Origin: Microcystis panniformis FACHB-1757
GTDB taxonomy: Bacteria > Cyanobacteriota > Cyanobacteriia > Cyanobacteriales > Microcystaceae
NCBI RefSeq assembly: GCF_001264245.1
Contig: NZ_CP011339.1
Coordinates: 1,364,001-1,428,000 of the forward strand
DNA: 64,000 bases
Direction: 5' to 3'
Shown here: positions 54,495 to 63,925 of the stretch, piece after piece
How positions within the stretch are numbered: position 1 is the first letter of the stretch
Layout: each line of letters begins with the position of its first letter
Program-made: the position numbers and the translations under genes
The notes under the pieces: generated by a model
Database searches by the model: none
Told to the model about the DNA's origin: nothing
What the model saw: the letters and a program-made list of their open reading frames with translations, nothing else

Positions 54495-55712
54495 AGACCT
54501 CTTGCATAATTTTTTTATGGTATAATATAAGGTTTTGCTTTTTTCTCAATTCTTAGATTGAAGTGGAAAAAAGAATAAAATGTGATCTTAGGTCAGGAAA
54601 TCATCTATAATTTTGCTATGTTTATTAGCAAAATTATGGATTATCAAAACTTATCAGATGAACAATTCAAACGCCGTTTCGGTGTGTATAAACCAACATA
54701 TAGAAAGATGGTAGAATCAGTAAAAAGTGTTGAAGCCGACTCTAATTCACCATCTAAAAGGGGACCGAAACCTAAACTATCTATAGAAGAACAAGTTTTA
54801 GTAACGTTAGAATATTGGCGAGAATATAGAACATATTTTCACATTGGTACAAGCTGGGAACTATCAGAATCAACTATATGTCGGATTGTAAATAAGACGG
54901 AAAAAATGCTTTTACAATCGGGAAACTTCCGTTTAAAAGGAAAAAAAGCTTTACTCAATCAAGCAGAGATACCGGTCGTAACGGTAATGGATGTAACGGA
55001 AACTCCCATTGAACGCCCCAAAAAGAAACAGAAAGATTTTTTGGGGGGTAAAAGAGGTTATCATACTTTAAAATCCCAATTAGTAGCTGATCAAAATACC
55101 GAGGAAATTATCTGTGTCTTTTGTGGGAAAGGTAGAGGTCATGATTTTAGTTTATTTAAAAAAAGTCGAGTTCGTTTTCATCCTTTAACTACCAGCATAG
55201 AAGACAGTGGTTATCAGGGAATAGCTGCATACCATAGTAATAGTTATACACCGAAAAAGAAATCGAAAAATAGAAAATTAACAGAGTTAGAAAAAGAGTA
55301 TAACAAGGCTTTAGCCAAAGAAAGGATTATCATTGAACATATAAATAGGAAACTCAAAATCTTTAAAATCTTATCCTGTAAATATCGGAATCGTCGTCGA
55401 AGATATAGTTTAAGAGTTAACTTGTTGGCGGCTATTTATAACTGTGAGTTAGGGATAGGTATAGCAGCTTCTTAAAAGTTGCCTAAAGATTAATCAAGTC
55501 AAGGAGAATTTATTCTCAATTATAAAAATTGAGATAGTTTGTGCTGCTTAAATAAAGAGGTTTTGATAACCAAATTAAAGCATATCTAAAGAGTTTTGAG
55601 TTAAAAGTTAAACTTCAAGTTTTCATTCAGGACTAATGTACTGGTTAACTAATTTTTTGGGGAAAATTAGTTAACCCATCATTATAACATATAATTAATT
55701 TGCAAGAGTTCT
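54495..55712 (+). mobile_element. IS5-like insertion sequence, 1218 bp
   Basis: Terminal repeats AGACCTCTTGCA and (complement) AGAACTCTTGCA; 3-bp duplication ATT on both sides (54492-54494, 55713-55715). Inserted in the DQRxQ-tagged TPR-like gene. Confidence 0.88.
54582..55475 (+). CDS. IS5 family transposase (DDE_Tnp_4 type)
   Basis: 297 codons, intact. An N-terminal helix-turn-helix (STICRIVNKTEKML) precedes a DDE domain: VVTVMDVTETPIERPKKKQK (Asp), TTSIEDSGYQGIA (Asp) and ERIIIEHINRKLKIFKIL (Glu). The likely start is one of several Mets; MDYQNLSDEQFKRRFGVYKP (codon 19) is the family-like N-terminus. It is probably active. Confidence 0.88.
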   Translation: MILGQEIIYNFAMFISKIMDYQNLSDEQFKRRFGVYKPTYRKMVESVKSVEADSNSPSKRGPKPKLSIEEQVLVTLEYWREYRTYFHIGTSWELSESTICRIVNKTEKMLLQSGNFRLKGKKALLNQAEIPVVTVMDVTETPIERPKKKQKDFLGGKRGYHTLKSQLVADQNTEEIICVFCGKGRGHDFSLFKKSRVRFHPLTTSIEDSGYQGIAAYHSNSYTPKKKSKNRKLTELEKEYNKALAKERIIIEHINRKLKIFKILSCKYRNRRRRYSLRVNLLAAIYNCELGIGIAAS

Positions 55713-55862
55713 ATTGCTGGTATGACTTCGCCTCCAGAAATTGGATACCTTGATTAAATAAAGTATCTGGATCTGGTGATTGAGAAACTTGATTAATATT
55801 GAACTGAGTGTTTACATGCTGATTTCGCTGGTCGTAGCTTGCCATGATTTTCTAACTCCTTA

Positions 55863-55960
55863 GTACGGCGGATTCAGGCTCAGTCTGGTACATCTTCTAA
55901 GGGTCAAGGCTTATCCAATAAGGAGTTGTTTGTGCCAGATGGATAGAGGAACCGCCGTAA
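55863..55960 (-). promoter_or_regulatory. Inverted-repeat leader of the DQRxQ TPR-like gene
   Basis: TACGGCGG at 55863-55870 and its complement CCGCCGTA at about 55952-55959 bracket about 80 bases immediately upstream of the start at 55845. On the minus strand 55968-55897 would encode a 23-residue peptide (MDTYGGSSIHLAQTTPYWIS, LDP). It could be a structured leader, a short ORF or an old insertion; I cannot tell. Confidence 0.4.
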
Positions 55961-56005
55961 GTATCCATTAAAAAATTGCATACGAACACCCTCTCAACTA
56001 TACTG

Positions 56006-56356
56006 TCAAAACAGTTGTTGAACTAACTCAATAGCCTTGACAATACCTGTCACGATACCACCAGCCTCGACCACACCTTTCATAAATTCCTTTGCTTCAC
56101 CAAGATGGTCCAATATAGATTTCCTGCTTGGTTCTGATTTTTTGGCTTGATCAATAGCCTTCTGAATCTGGTACTGAGCATCTGTGACTATCTCAGCATC
56201 GATAACTTCAGCCTCGCCAGCCTTTGATATCTCATCCTTGAGTTTTTCTAACTCACTAATCAGGTCTGCTCGATTTTGGACATTACCGAAATTGATGTCA
56301 CCAGCAGCATTATACTGATAAGTTACTTTTTGACCCCGCTGATCAAACACTGGCAT
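56006..56356 (-). CDS. DQRxQ-tagged small protein of unknown function
   Basis: A 116-aa protein. N-terminal tag MPVFDQRGQKVTYQYNAAGD then INFG, followed by a helical region (ISELEKLKDEISKAGEAEVI, QYQIQKAIDQAKKSE) and a hydrophobic C-terminus (GVVEAGGIVTGIVKAIEL). The tag is shared with the split gene at 55845. Similar tags occur on proteins near STAND NTPase-type conflict systems (recalled, not checked). First gene of the cassette. Confidence 0.75.
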   Translation of the reverse strand: MPVFDQRGQKVTYQYNAAGDINFGNVQNRADLISELEKLKDEISKAGEAEVIDAEIVTDAQYQIQKAIDQAKKSEPSRKSILDHLGEAKEFMKGVVEAGGIVTGIVKAIELVQQLF

Positions 56357-56587
56357 TGTTTCTCTTCCTCATAAACAACTGTACTGAATTCTTCCCTCTA
56401 GAAGCCTCACAGATAAACTCCCAACTATGTCACAACCACAAAACTAAGCCGTATAACTATTAATCATACCGCTCCCTGCAGCCCAGCACCCTCCCCGATC
56501 CTACTATACCACCCGCATCGGTGTAACAGCCCCTAAATAAAACTTAATACCGCACCTTGGAGTTTAATCATCTCAATTTGGGCATAA

Positions 56588-56815
56588 TTACCATAGAAGG
56601 CGGTCTAACATTGCGCTCAAGTGGATTTTACCCCATTTGCCGATGACAGAATCCGGGAAGTCATGCGCCTGTTTACTGACGGGTTTGTAGTATAGTTTGC
56701 TATTAGTTTTTCCCGCATCATTGATAGCTGCCCCCCTAATAGTATGGATCGGGAAGAGATCGCCAAAATAGTTTAAAAATCGGCCGAGAATTTCTAGGAT
56801 AGAAGTAAAGACCAT
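56588..56815 (-). CDS. Hypothetical small protein divergent from the copper ATPase
   Basis: 75 codons (MVFTSILEILGRFLNYFGDL, FPIHTIRGAAINDAGKTNSK). No family recognised. It shares the short divergent promoter region of the copper ATPase. It may not be a real gene. The rest of 56357-56587 has no gene. Confidence 0.35.
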   Translation of the reverse strand: MVFTSILEILGRFLNYFGDLFPIHTIRGAAINDAGKTNSKLYYKPVSKQAHDFPDSVIGKWGKIHLSAMLDRLLW

Positions 56816-56832
56816 CCTTGCCTACTTTTTCT

Positions 56833-59163
56833 ATGATCCTAGCCGCCGAAACTGGACTAAAAACCGCTACTCTAGACGTAAAAGGCATGAAATGCGCTGG
56901 CTGTGTGAGTGCCGTAGAAAGACAACTCAGCCAAAATCAAGGGGTAAAATCGGCCCAAGTTAATCTAATCACGGAAATTGCCGTGATTGAATACCAACCG
57001 GAAGCGATCGCACCAGAGCAGTTAGCCGCAAAATTAACCGCGATTGGATTCCCCACCCAACCGCGCAGCTCATCGACTCCCCTTTCTCAACAAAATCAAC
57101 GGCTGCAAAACCAACAAAAAGAACGGCAACAACAATTATACCGATTAGCGATCGCTTGTTGTTTACTGGTTTTTTCCCTGATTGGTCACTTACACCACAT
57201 CGGGGGACCAGAAATCCCCATCTTTCAAAGCATTGCTTTTCACTGGACTTTAGCCACCCTAGCCATTTTATTCCCCGGGCGCGATATTTTCATCGATGGT
57301 TGGCGGGGATTACGGCACGGGATGCCAAATATGAACACTCTCGTTAGTTTAGGCACAGGTAGCGCCTATATAGCCAGTTGTTTGGCTCTTATCTTGCCTA
57401 ATCTCGGTTTAGAGTGCTTTTTCGATGAACCGGTCATGCTGTTAGGGTTTATTCTCCTCGGACGGACTCTAGAAGCGCATTCCCGTCATCGCGCAGCCGC
57501 AGACTTAGAAGCGCTTACCTCCCTACAACCGGCAGTGGCTCACCTGATTGGTAGTACAGATGACCGTGTGGGCGTGGCGATTCCGGTGGAACAGCTGCGC
57601 GTCGGGGAATGGGTGCGCGTCTTACCCGGGGAAAAAATTCCCGTGGATGGGGAGATTATTCAGGGAAGAACCACGGTAGATGAAGCTTTATTAACGGGGG
57701 AATCGCTGCCGGTGGTTAAGGAAATGGGAGATCTAGTCATTGCCGGCAGTTTCAATCTCTCTGGTGCGATCGCCGTACAAACTCGTCAGGTGGGGACCGA
57801 TACCACCCTAGCTAAGATTATCGCAGCCGTGGAATCAGCCCAAACTCGCAAGGCCCCAGTACAGAAGATAGCGGACAGGGTAGCGGGTTATTTTGCCTAC
57901 GGAGTGATGATAATTGCCCTAATTGTGCTGCTCTTTTGGTATTTTTGGGGAACTAGGCTCTTTCCAGAGGTGTTAGGGTCAACCACAGGACACCACGAGA
58001 TGATTCAACCCACTTCTCCCCTACTTTTGTCCCTAAAATTAGCGATTTCTGTGCTTGTGGTCGCTTGTCCCTGCGCTCTCGGTTTAGCCACACCAACGGC
58101 CCTACTGGTGGGAACCAGTTTAGCAGCCGAACGGGGTATTTTAATTAAAGGGGGCGATGTTTTGGAAACCGTCTCGCAACTGCAAACGGTGGTTTTTGAC
58201 AAAACGGGAACCCTTAGCCAAGGTCATCCGGAAATTACCGATTGTTTGAGTTTTTCTGAGCTTAATTCCCTGGAAATTCAACAATTAGCGGCAGTAGTGG
58301 AGAGTGGCACTAATCATCCTCTCGCTCGGGCGATTTTAGACGCGGTTACTCCTCCTACTAACCTGACGGGGGAAGATTTTCAAACTGTGGCTGGATTGGG
58401 AGTTTCGGCAAGGGTGCAGGGGTCGAAAATTGTTCTAGGAAATCGGCAATGCTTGGCGCAGAACGGCATTAAAATCGATGAAACTATCCCCAGTATTCAA
58501 GAGCTTTTAGAGGCGGGTAAAACGGTGATTTATCTGGGTATGGAAGAACAATTACTCGGCGCGATCGCTTTTCAGGATCGATTACGTCCCGATGCTCAAA
58601 CAACCGTGAATCAGTTGCAAAAACTCGGTTTAGAGGTGATTTTACTCAGTGGTGATCGCAGAGAAGCAGTGACAGCGATCGCTAATAGTTTGGGTATTAG
58701 CCAATTTTATGCCGAAGTTGCCCCCACCGAAAAATCGGCCTTAATTGCCGACCTACAGACAAAAGAGGGCAAAATCGTGGCTATGGTCGGGGATGGTATC
58801 AATGACGCTCCTGCACTAGGACAGGCTAACATCGGTATTGCTCTGGCCGGTGGCACGGAAGTGGCCATGGAAACGGCCGGGATCGTTTTAATTAGCGATC
58901 GCCTGGAAGATGTGGTGCAATCTCTGCATTTAAGTTTGGCCACATGGCAAAAAATCCGACAAAATCTTTTTTGGGCTTTGGGTTATAATACCTTTGCTAT
59001 TCCCATTGCTGGTGGTTTATTACTGCCCCATTGGGGTCTAGCTTTCAGTCCGGCCCTAGCAGCAGCTTTGATGGCTTTTAGTTCGGTTATGGTGGTGAGT
59101 AATTCCTTGCTTTTACGTCGTCAATTTCCTCCGCTCAAATCGACAAAGGAAGGCAAAAACTAA
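56833..59163 (+). CDS. Copper-translocating P1B-type ATPase (PacS/CtaA type)
   Basis: A 776-aa membrane ATPase. One N-terminal heavy-metal domain with GMKCAGC (Cys21, Cys24); eight hydrophobic segments; CPC in TM6 (412-414, VVACPCALGLATP); phosphorylation Asp456 in DKTGT; SGTNHPLARA (HP motif); GDGINDAPALG. These identify Cu(I) transport. Whether it serves the plasma membrane (CtaA) or thylakoid (PacS) cannot be told. Start: the ATG at 56833; an in-frame TTG lies 15 bases upstream. Confidence 0.95.
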   Translation: MILAAETGLKTATLDVKGMKCAGCVSAVERQLSQNQGVKSAQVNLITEIAVIEYQPEAIAPEQLAAKLTAIGFPTQPRSSSTPLSQQNQRLQNQQKERQQQLYRLAIACCLLVFSLIGHLHHIGGPEIPIFQSIAFHWTLATLAILFPGRDIFIDGWRGLRHGMPNMNTLVSLGTGSAYIASCLALILPNLGLECFFDEPVMLLGFILLGRTLEAHSRHRAAADLEALTSLQPAVAHLIGSTDDRVGVAIPVEQLRVGEWVRVLPGEKIPVDGEIIQGRTTVDEALLTGESLPVVKEMGDLVIAGSFNLSGAIAVQTRQVGTDTTLAKIIAAVESAQTRKAPVQKIADRVAGYFAYGVMIIALIVLLFWYFWGTRLFPEVLGSTTGHHEMIQPTSPLLLSLKLAISVLVVACPCALGLATPTALLVGTSLAAERGILIKGGDVLETVSQLQTVVFDKTGTLSQGHPEITDCLSFSELNSLEIQQLAAVVESGTNHPLARAILDAVTPPTNLTGEDFQTVAGLGVSARVQGSKIVLGNRQCLAQNGIKIDETIPSIQELLEAGKTVIYLGMEEQLLGAIAFQDRLRPDAQTTVNQLQKLGLEVILLSGDRREAVTAIANSLGISQFYAEVAPTEKSALIADLQTKEGKIVAMVGDGINDAPALGQANIGIALAGGTEVAMETAGIVLISDRLEDVVQSLHLSLATWQKIRQNLFWALGYNTFAIPIAGGLLLPHWGLAFSPALAAALMAFSSVMVVSNSLLLRRQFPPLKSTKEGKN

Positions 59164-59271
59164 AGCAATTATCGATTTTTTCTCGATAAATCTATCAAGC
59201 ACCAAAAAGAGCATTTTTTCATCGTCGAAGATGATCAAAACAGAACCAAAATTCTCTTAGAGGATAGGGAA

Positions 59272-59364
59272 GAACGTAGGTTGGGTTGAAGCATGAAACC
59301 CAACGCCCGATTATGTTACGCTACCGCTAACCCATCCTACAAATAATTGTGCCTCCCTACTTAT
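59272..59364. repeat. R2 repeat, left-truncated
   Basis: GAACGTAGGTTGGGTTGAAG to GTGCCTCCCTACTTA, without the left TAAGTAG tip. No gene in 59164-59460. Confidence 0.75.
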
Positions 59365-59460
59365 ATCTGAAGGAAAAGTTAGCCCCCCAGTTAAATCACG
59401 GTGATAAGATGGTATTTTGTCCCTGTCTTTGTCAGTTGACGGAGACAGGAACAAATCGGG

Positions 59461-59802
59461 TTAAGCGGTAATTCTGGTCAGGGATTGACCTTGATAATTG
59501 TTGGTAATAATCTGGTGAATAGATTCAAAAAATCGCCGACAACGATTATTAGTTCTCAGGGGCAATTCATGATTTTTTACCAATAAATCGATCTGAAGTT
59601 CCGAGCTAGTGGGAGGATGAATAAACAATTCCACTTTCACTAACTGGGGAAAGAAAGCATCGTTAGGAACTTCCGATAAAAGCAAGACATCGGTCCGGCG
59701 CTTGATGATTTCAAATTCACCCAAACTTAATATATCATCGTATAAAAACCCGGTCTGATGAGGAGAAATCCCGACAAAATAGGAACAGCAATAGCGAGCC
59801 AT
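59461..59802 (-). CDS. Conserved cyanobacterial protein of unknown function
   Basis: A 113-aa protein: MARYCCSYFVGISPHQTGFL, YDDILSLGEFEIIKRRTDVL, and LPLRTNNRCRRFFESIHQI. Not assigned. Its start codon is only 12 bases from the divergent holB start, so the two promoters must lie inside the opposite genes. Confidence 0.72.
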   Translation of the reverse strand: MARYCCSYFVGISPHQTGFLYDDILSLGEFEIIKRRTDVLLLSEVPNDAFFPQLVKVELFIHPPTSSELQIDLLVKNHELPLRTNNRCRRFFESIHQIITNNYQGQSLTRITA

Positions 59803-59814
59803 GGCAGGGAAAAG

Positions 59815-60780
59815 ATGATAAATTGGTCAAGGTTAATCGGTCAAAATCAGGCCATTGAACTACTACAAAGAGCGCTTGAAGTCAATTCGATCGCTCCCGC
59901 TTACTTATTCGCCGGCGCTAAGGGGATTGGACGCAATCTAGCAGCAAAATGTTTCTGTCAAGACTTGTTAACTAGAGATCGATCTCCGGAAACAAGGGAA
60001 TTAATCCTGAAACGCTTTTTAGGGGGCAATCATCCCGATTTACTCTGGATTGAACCCACTTATCAACACCAAGGCAAACTGCTCACCGCAAAAGAAGCAC
60101 AGGAAAGCAATCTCAAGCGAAAAGCTCCCCCGCAAATCCGCATCGAACAAATTCGCGAGATTACTAACTTTTTAAGTCGTCCTCCCCTCGAATCGGCCCG
60201 CTCTGTGGTGGTAATCGAGGAAGCAGACACCATGACCGAATCGGCGGCAAATGCGCTCTTAAAAACGCTTGAGGAACCGGGAAAAGCCACTTTAATCCTA
60301 ATTGCTCCCAGTCCCTCCTCTTTACTACCGACTCTCGTTTCTCGCTGTCAACACATCCCTTTTCAGCGTCTTTCGGAAGAAAATCTCGCTCAAGTCCTGC
60401 GCTCTAACGGACACGCTCGCGTTCTCAATTATCCGGCAATTCTCGGTTTAGCTCAAGGTAGCCCAGGAGAAGCGATCGCCGCTTTAGAGTTTCTCGACAG
60501 TCTCCCCCAAGATTTACCGCGATCTTTGAGCAAGTTTCCCCTAAAACTCTCCCAAGCGCTGGAATTAGCCAAAATTATCGCTCAAACTCTTGACACGGAA
60601 ACCCAATTATGGTATGTGAGTTATCTTCAGTATGAGGATTGGCAACGACGACGAGAGCGATCGATTTTAGAAATCTTGGAAAAAACCCGCCGGCAGCTGT
60701 TAGCCTACGTTCAACCCCGTTTAGTCTGGGAATGCACTTTCTTGGCATTAGCCAAGCTATCCACCGCCCAAAAGTCTTAA
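59815..60780 (+). CDS. holB: DNA polymerase III delta' subunit
   Basis: A 321-aa clamp-loader subunit. AAA+ features: LFAGAKGIGRNLAAKCFCQ (a degenerate P-loop, as usual for delta'), VVVIEEADTMTESAANALLK and LLPTLVSRCQHIPFQ. Start at the ATG 59815; an in-frame upstream ATG would overlap the divergent gene. It loads the sliding clamp with DnaX and HolA. Confidence 0.93.
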   Translation: MINWSRLIGQNQAIELLQRALEVNSIAPAYLFAGAKGIGRNLAAKCFCQDLLTRDRSPETRELILKRFLGGNHPDLLWIEPTYQHQGKLLTAKEAQESNLKRKAPPQIRIEQIREITNFLSRPPLESARSVVVIEEADTMTESAANALLKTLEEPGKATLILIAPSPSSLLPTLVSRCQHIPFQRLSEENLAQVLRSNGHARVLNYPAILGLAQGSPGEAIAALEFLDSLPQDLPRSLSKFPLKLSQALELAKIIAQTLDTETQLWYVSYLQYEDWQRRRERSILEILEKTRRQLLAYVQPRLVWECTFLALAKLSTAQKS

Positions 60781-60817
60781 AATTGTTATATTTATCGATC
60801 GAGTGGGGAGAAAGACT

Positions 60818-61030
60818 ATGAAAATCAAATCCTTAGTTTTGCTGATTCTGTTAACCTTGACTACGGTTTTAGGCGCTTGTCAGGGAGCAAAAGAAGCCGA
60901 AGAACCGAAAAACGTCCCTACAACGGTGGAATCGCCGCAAACAGACGAAGATAGCGATAAAGACGGGGAAAATCGGCAAAAAGACGATGATAATGACCAG
61001 AATAAAGACGATGACGATGACGATGACTAG
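60818..61030 (+). CDS. Small acidic lipoprotein
   Basis: A 70-aa protein with a lipobox signal (SLVLLILLTLTTVLGAC) and a mature part rich in Asp/Glu, ending KDDDDDDD. Membrane-anchored by lipid at the Cys. The polyacidic tail could bind cations; unproven. 37 bp after holB. Confidence 0.82.
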   Translation: MKIKSLVLLILLTLTTVLGACQGAKEAEEPKNVPTTVESPQTDEDSDKDGENRQKDDDNDQNKDDDDDDD

Positions 61031-61194
61031 GGTTTGCGGCAAAAAGTTTGTTGGTGGGGTTAGGAGTCAGTAGCCAGTAGTCAGTAGTCAGGAGAATTAA
61101 GAATGAATAATAAGCAATTAAATCGTCTATTTACAGATTTTACGCCATTTAATCCTTATTTTTGCCGTTTTTGAACCCTTAACTAGGGTTTGCG

Positions 61195-61399
61195 GCAAAA
61201 AGTACGGGCGAAGCATTCGGTTAGAAAATCTACGGTTTCACCGATAGGTTATTGTCCGAATGCTTCGCCCCTACAGGACGCGGGCCGATGAAGACGCAAG
61301 GTTTTGAACGACGATTCTCTCAAAATCTTGCACCTGTTTCGCGAAAAAAGCCACAAAACTCTTACCTTGCCTACATTTCACATTTATTCAGCAAACCCT
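61195..61399. repeat. R3 MITE-like element, complete
   Basis: GGGTTTGCGGCAAAAAGTA to TTTATTCAGCAAACCC, with the CGGGCGAAGCATTCGG hairpin. TAACTA occurs on both sides as a probable target duplication. A degenerate fragment (TAGGGTTTGCGGCAAAAAG) lies at 61030. No gene in 61031-61461. Confidence 0.8.
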
Positions 61400-61408
61400 A
61401 ACTAGCAT

Positions 61409-61440
61409 AAAAAAATCGGGTGAGTCTTAACCCACCCGAT
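61409..61440 (-). terminator. Rho-independent terminator after ftsH
   Basis: On the minus strand: ATCGGGTG, loop GGTTAAGACT, CACCCGAT, then TTTTTT; 21 bases after the ftsH stop. Confidence 0.85.
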
Positions 61441-61461
61441 CGCCTATAGATTGAAATCAAC

Positions 61462-63348
61462 CTATAACTGTGGTACAAACTGTTCTTTTTCGGGAACGTA
61501 GGCGTATTCAGCCACAATCTGCCGGAATTCTTCCCCATTGATCGTTTCTTTTTCGATCAGCAGGTCCACCACTCGATCGATCACTTCGCGATGATCCCGG
61601 ACAATTTGCCGAGAAATTTCATGACAGTGTTCCACGATCGATCGCACCTGATCATCGATGCGAGTAGCGACCTTCTCAGAATACTCGGAACGAGTCATCA
61701 AACCGCCACCGAGGAACACTTCACCCCCTTGACTTTCTAGGGACAAAGGACCCAAATCGCTCATCCCGAAACGAGTCACCATCTGACGCGCCATATCAGA
61801 AACCTGCTGTAAATCGCCACCGGCACCGGTAGTCACCTCATCATAGCCGAAGATTTCTTCCTCGGCCGCCCGACCACCTAAAGCACCGGAAATCCGGGCC
61901 ATTAACTGCGCTTTCGTGGTTAAACCCTGTTCTTCGTTGGGAGTGAACCAAGTTAAACCCTGGGCCTGTCCCCGGGGAATCAGAGTCACTTTCTGAACGG
62001 GATCGTGATCTTTTAAGAGCGTACCCACGATCGCATGGCCCACTTCATGGTAAGCGATTAGGCGCTTGCTCTTGCTATCGACTAAAGGAGTACCTTCCAT
62101 ACCCGCAATAACACGATCCACTGCGTCATCTATCTCTAGGAGGGTAATGGCATCTTTACGACGACGGGCGGTTAAAATTGCCGCTTCGTTGAGTAAATTG
62201 GCTAAATCTGCGCCACTGAACCCCGGAGTGCGACGGGCGATCGCTTCGATGGAAACGTCGTTGGCCAGCTTTTTATTGCGGGCGTGAACGTCTAAAATCT
62301 CTAAACGACCTTTAAAATCGGGCGCATCGACGGTTACTTGGCGATCAAAACGGCCCGGACGCATGAGAGCGGAATCGAGAACATCGGGGCGGTTAGTGGC
62401 GGCAATGATGATAATTCCCGTATTCCCCTCGAAACCGTCCATTTCTGTCAATAATTGGTTTAGGGTTTGTTCCCGTTCATCGTTACCACCACCGATACCG
62501 GCACCCCGTTGACGACCTACTGCGTCAATTTCATCGATAAATATTAAACAGGGAGCATTTTCCTTGGCTTTTTTGAACAAATCGCGCACGCGAGAAGCAC
62601 CGACACCGACAAACATTTCCACAAATTCCGAACCGGAAATGCTGAAGAAAGGCACACCCGCTTCACCGGCGATCGCTTTAGCTAACAGGGTTTTACCCGT
62701 ACCCGGAGGACCAACTAACAGGACTCCTTTGGGGATTTTGGCACCAACGGCGGTAAATTTCTCCGGTTGTTTGAGGAAAGTGACGACTTCCTGTAATTCT
62801 TCCTTCGCTTCGTCAATTCCTGCCACATCATCAAAGGTGATGCCAGTTTTTGCTTCCATCTGGAAACGAGCTTTTGATTTGCCAAAACTCATGGCTTGAC
62901 CGGGGCCGCCTGGCATATTATTAGAACGGCGGAACAGGAAAAAGAGAGCGGCAATCAGCAAAAAGGGGAAAAGTAGATTACCGAGGAATCCCCACCAAGC
63001 ACCGTCATTCCGCATCGGGTGTGCATCGAAACTAATTTTAGAATCGCGTAAACGGGCGATTAAATCGGGGGAATTGGCTGGTAAATCGACCCGTAGGCGT
63101 TGTACTCGGTTTTCTAGTTCTGGATCTAGGGCCTGTACGATCGCGGTTCTGCCACCTTCGTAGAGATCGACGCTAACAACCCTACCACTGTCTAGGTATT
63201 CTAGAAAGCGTCCGTAGGTCATGCGGGTACTGGCGGTGTTATTGCCGATATTACTGGTGGCGGTGGCAAAAGTGCCTTGCCAGAGGAAAAAACCGACCAC
63301 AAGGGCGGGCAATGTCCACAGTAAAATCGTTTTCCAGGATAGTTTCAT
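61462..63348 (-). CDS. ftsH: ATP-dependent zinc metalloprotease FtsH
   Basis: A 628-aa membrane protease. Two N-terminal hydrophobic segments (about 9-26, 117-140); Walker A GPPGTGKT (213-220); Walker B CLIFIDEID; SRH ATNRPDVLDSALMRPGRFDR; zinc site HEVGH (434-438) with a distal acidic ligand near 510. In cyanobacteria FtsH forms hexamers that degrade damaged photosystem II proteins; which of the several paralogues this is cannot be decided. Confidence 0.96.
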   Translation of the reverse strand: MKLSWKTILLWTLPALVVGFFLWQGTFATATSNIGNNTASTRMTYGRFLEYLDSGRVVSVDLYEGGRTAIVQALDPELENRVQRLRVDLPANSPDLIARLRDSKISFDAHPMRNDGAWWGFLGNLLFPFLLIAALFFLFRRSNNMPGGPGQAMSFGKSKARFQMEAKTGITFDDVAGIDEAKEELQEVVTFLKQPEKFTAVGAKIPKGVLLVGPPGTGKTLLAKAIAGEAGVPFFSISGSEFVEMFVGVGASRVRDLFKKAKENAPCLIFIDEIDAVGRQRGAGIGGGNDEREQTLNQLLTEMDGFEGNTGIIIIAATNRPDVLDSALMRPGRFDRQVTVDAPDFKGRLEILDVHARNKKLANDVSIEAIARRTPGFSGADLANLLNEAAILTARRRKDAITLLEIDDAVDRVIAGMEGTPLVDSKSKRLIAYHEVGHAIVGTLLKDHDPVQKVTLIPRGQAQGLTWFTPNEEQGLTTKAQLMARISGALGGRAAEEEIFGYDEVTTGAGGDLQQVSDMARQMVTRFGMSDLGPLSLESQGGEVFLGGGLMTRSEYSEKVATRIDDQVRSIVEHCHEISRQIVRDHREVIDRVVDLLIEKETINGEEFRQIVAEYAYVPEKEQFVPQL

Positions 63349-63585
63349 GTTTGTTTAGTGGTTCTAGGATAAAGATTTTTGCTTAACTCATTTAGCTGTT
63401 TTTGTCAAGGATTTTACGTTATTTTTTCGAGATTAATCCCCGCAGCCAATTAAATCTTAACTAAATGTAACGTAATTCTCATAATTCTGACAAGAATGGT
63501 GACGAGAGATTTTTTAGTTCATTTGTTCTAGCAAGAGTCTCATGGTTTCTGCGAGCAGCTGTACTGAATTTAAACTGCTTAAAGG

Positions 63586-63925
63586 TAAGTAGGGAGGCAC
63601 AATTATTTGTAGGATGGGTTAGCGGTAGCGTAACATGAGCGGGCGTTGGGTTTCATGCTTCAACCCAACCTACCTTCTATCCAACAAGGTTTTTAGATTT
63701 ATTCAGCAGACCCTAAGTAGGGAGGCACAATTATTTGTAGGATGGGTTAGCGGTAGCGTAACCCATGCGGGCGTTGGGTTTCATGCTTCAACCCAACCTA
63801 CCTTCTATCCAACAAGGTTTTTAGATTTATTCAGCAGACCCTAAGTAGGGAGGCACAATTATTTGTAGGATGGGTTAGCGGTAGCGGGCGTTGGGTTTCA
63901 TGCTTCAACCCAACCTACCTACCTT
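63586..63925. repeat. R2 tandem array, 128-bp period
   Basis: Three TAAGTAGGGAGGCACAATTA units start at 63586, 63714 and 63842. Each holds the AACCCAACCTACC arm and a spacer ending TTTATTCAGCAGACCC. Unit 3 lacks a short block beside GCGGTAGCG. No gene in 63349-64000. Confidence 0.88.

Larger units (their letters stand above)
54118..55845 (-). pseudogene. DQRxQ-tagged TPR-like protein, split by an IS5-like element
   Basis: 5' part from 55845: MASYDQRNQHVNTQFNINQV, SQSPDPDTLFNQGIQFLEAK and SYQQ. 3' part from 54491: INFLKDVIKADPSIAPAYYY with LALALLGG, then EIEEIDQLLTTATAMGDSDA and LYIELVKQIL. Removing the element and one ATT gives 168 codons in phase, with a TPR-like helix pair spanning the joint. 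The N-terminal tag resembles that of the gene at 56356. Native function unknown. Confidence 0.85.
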
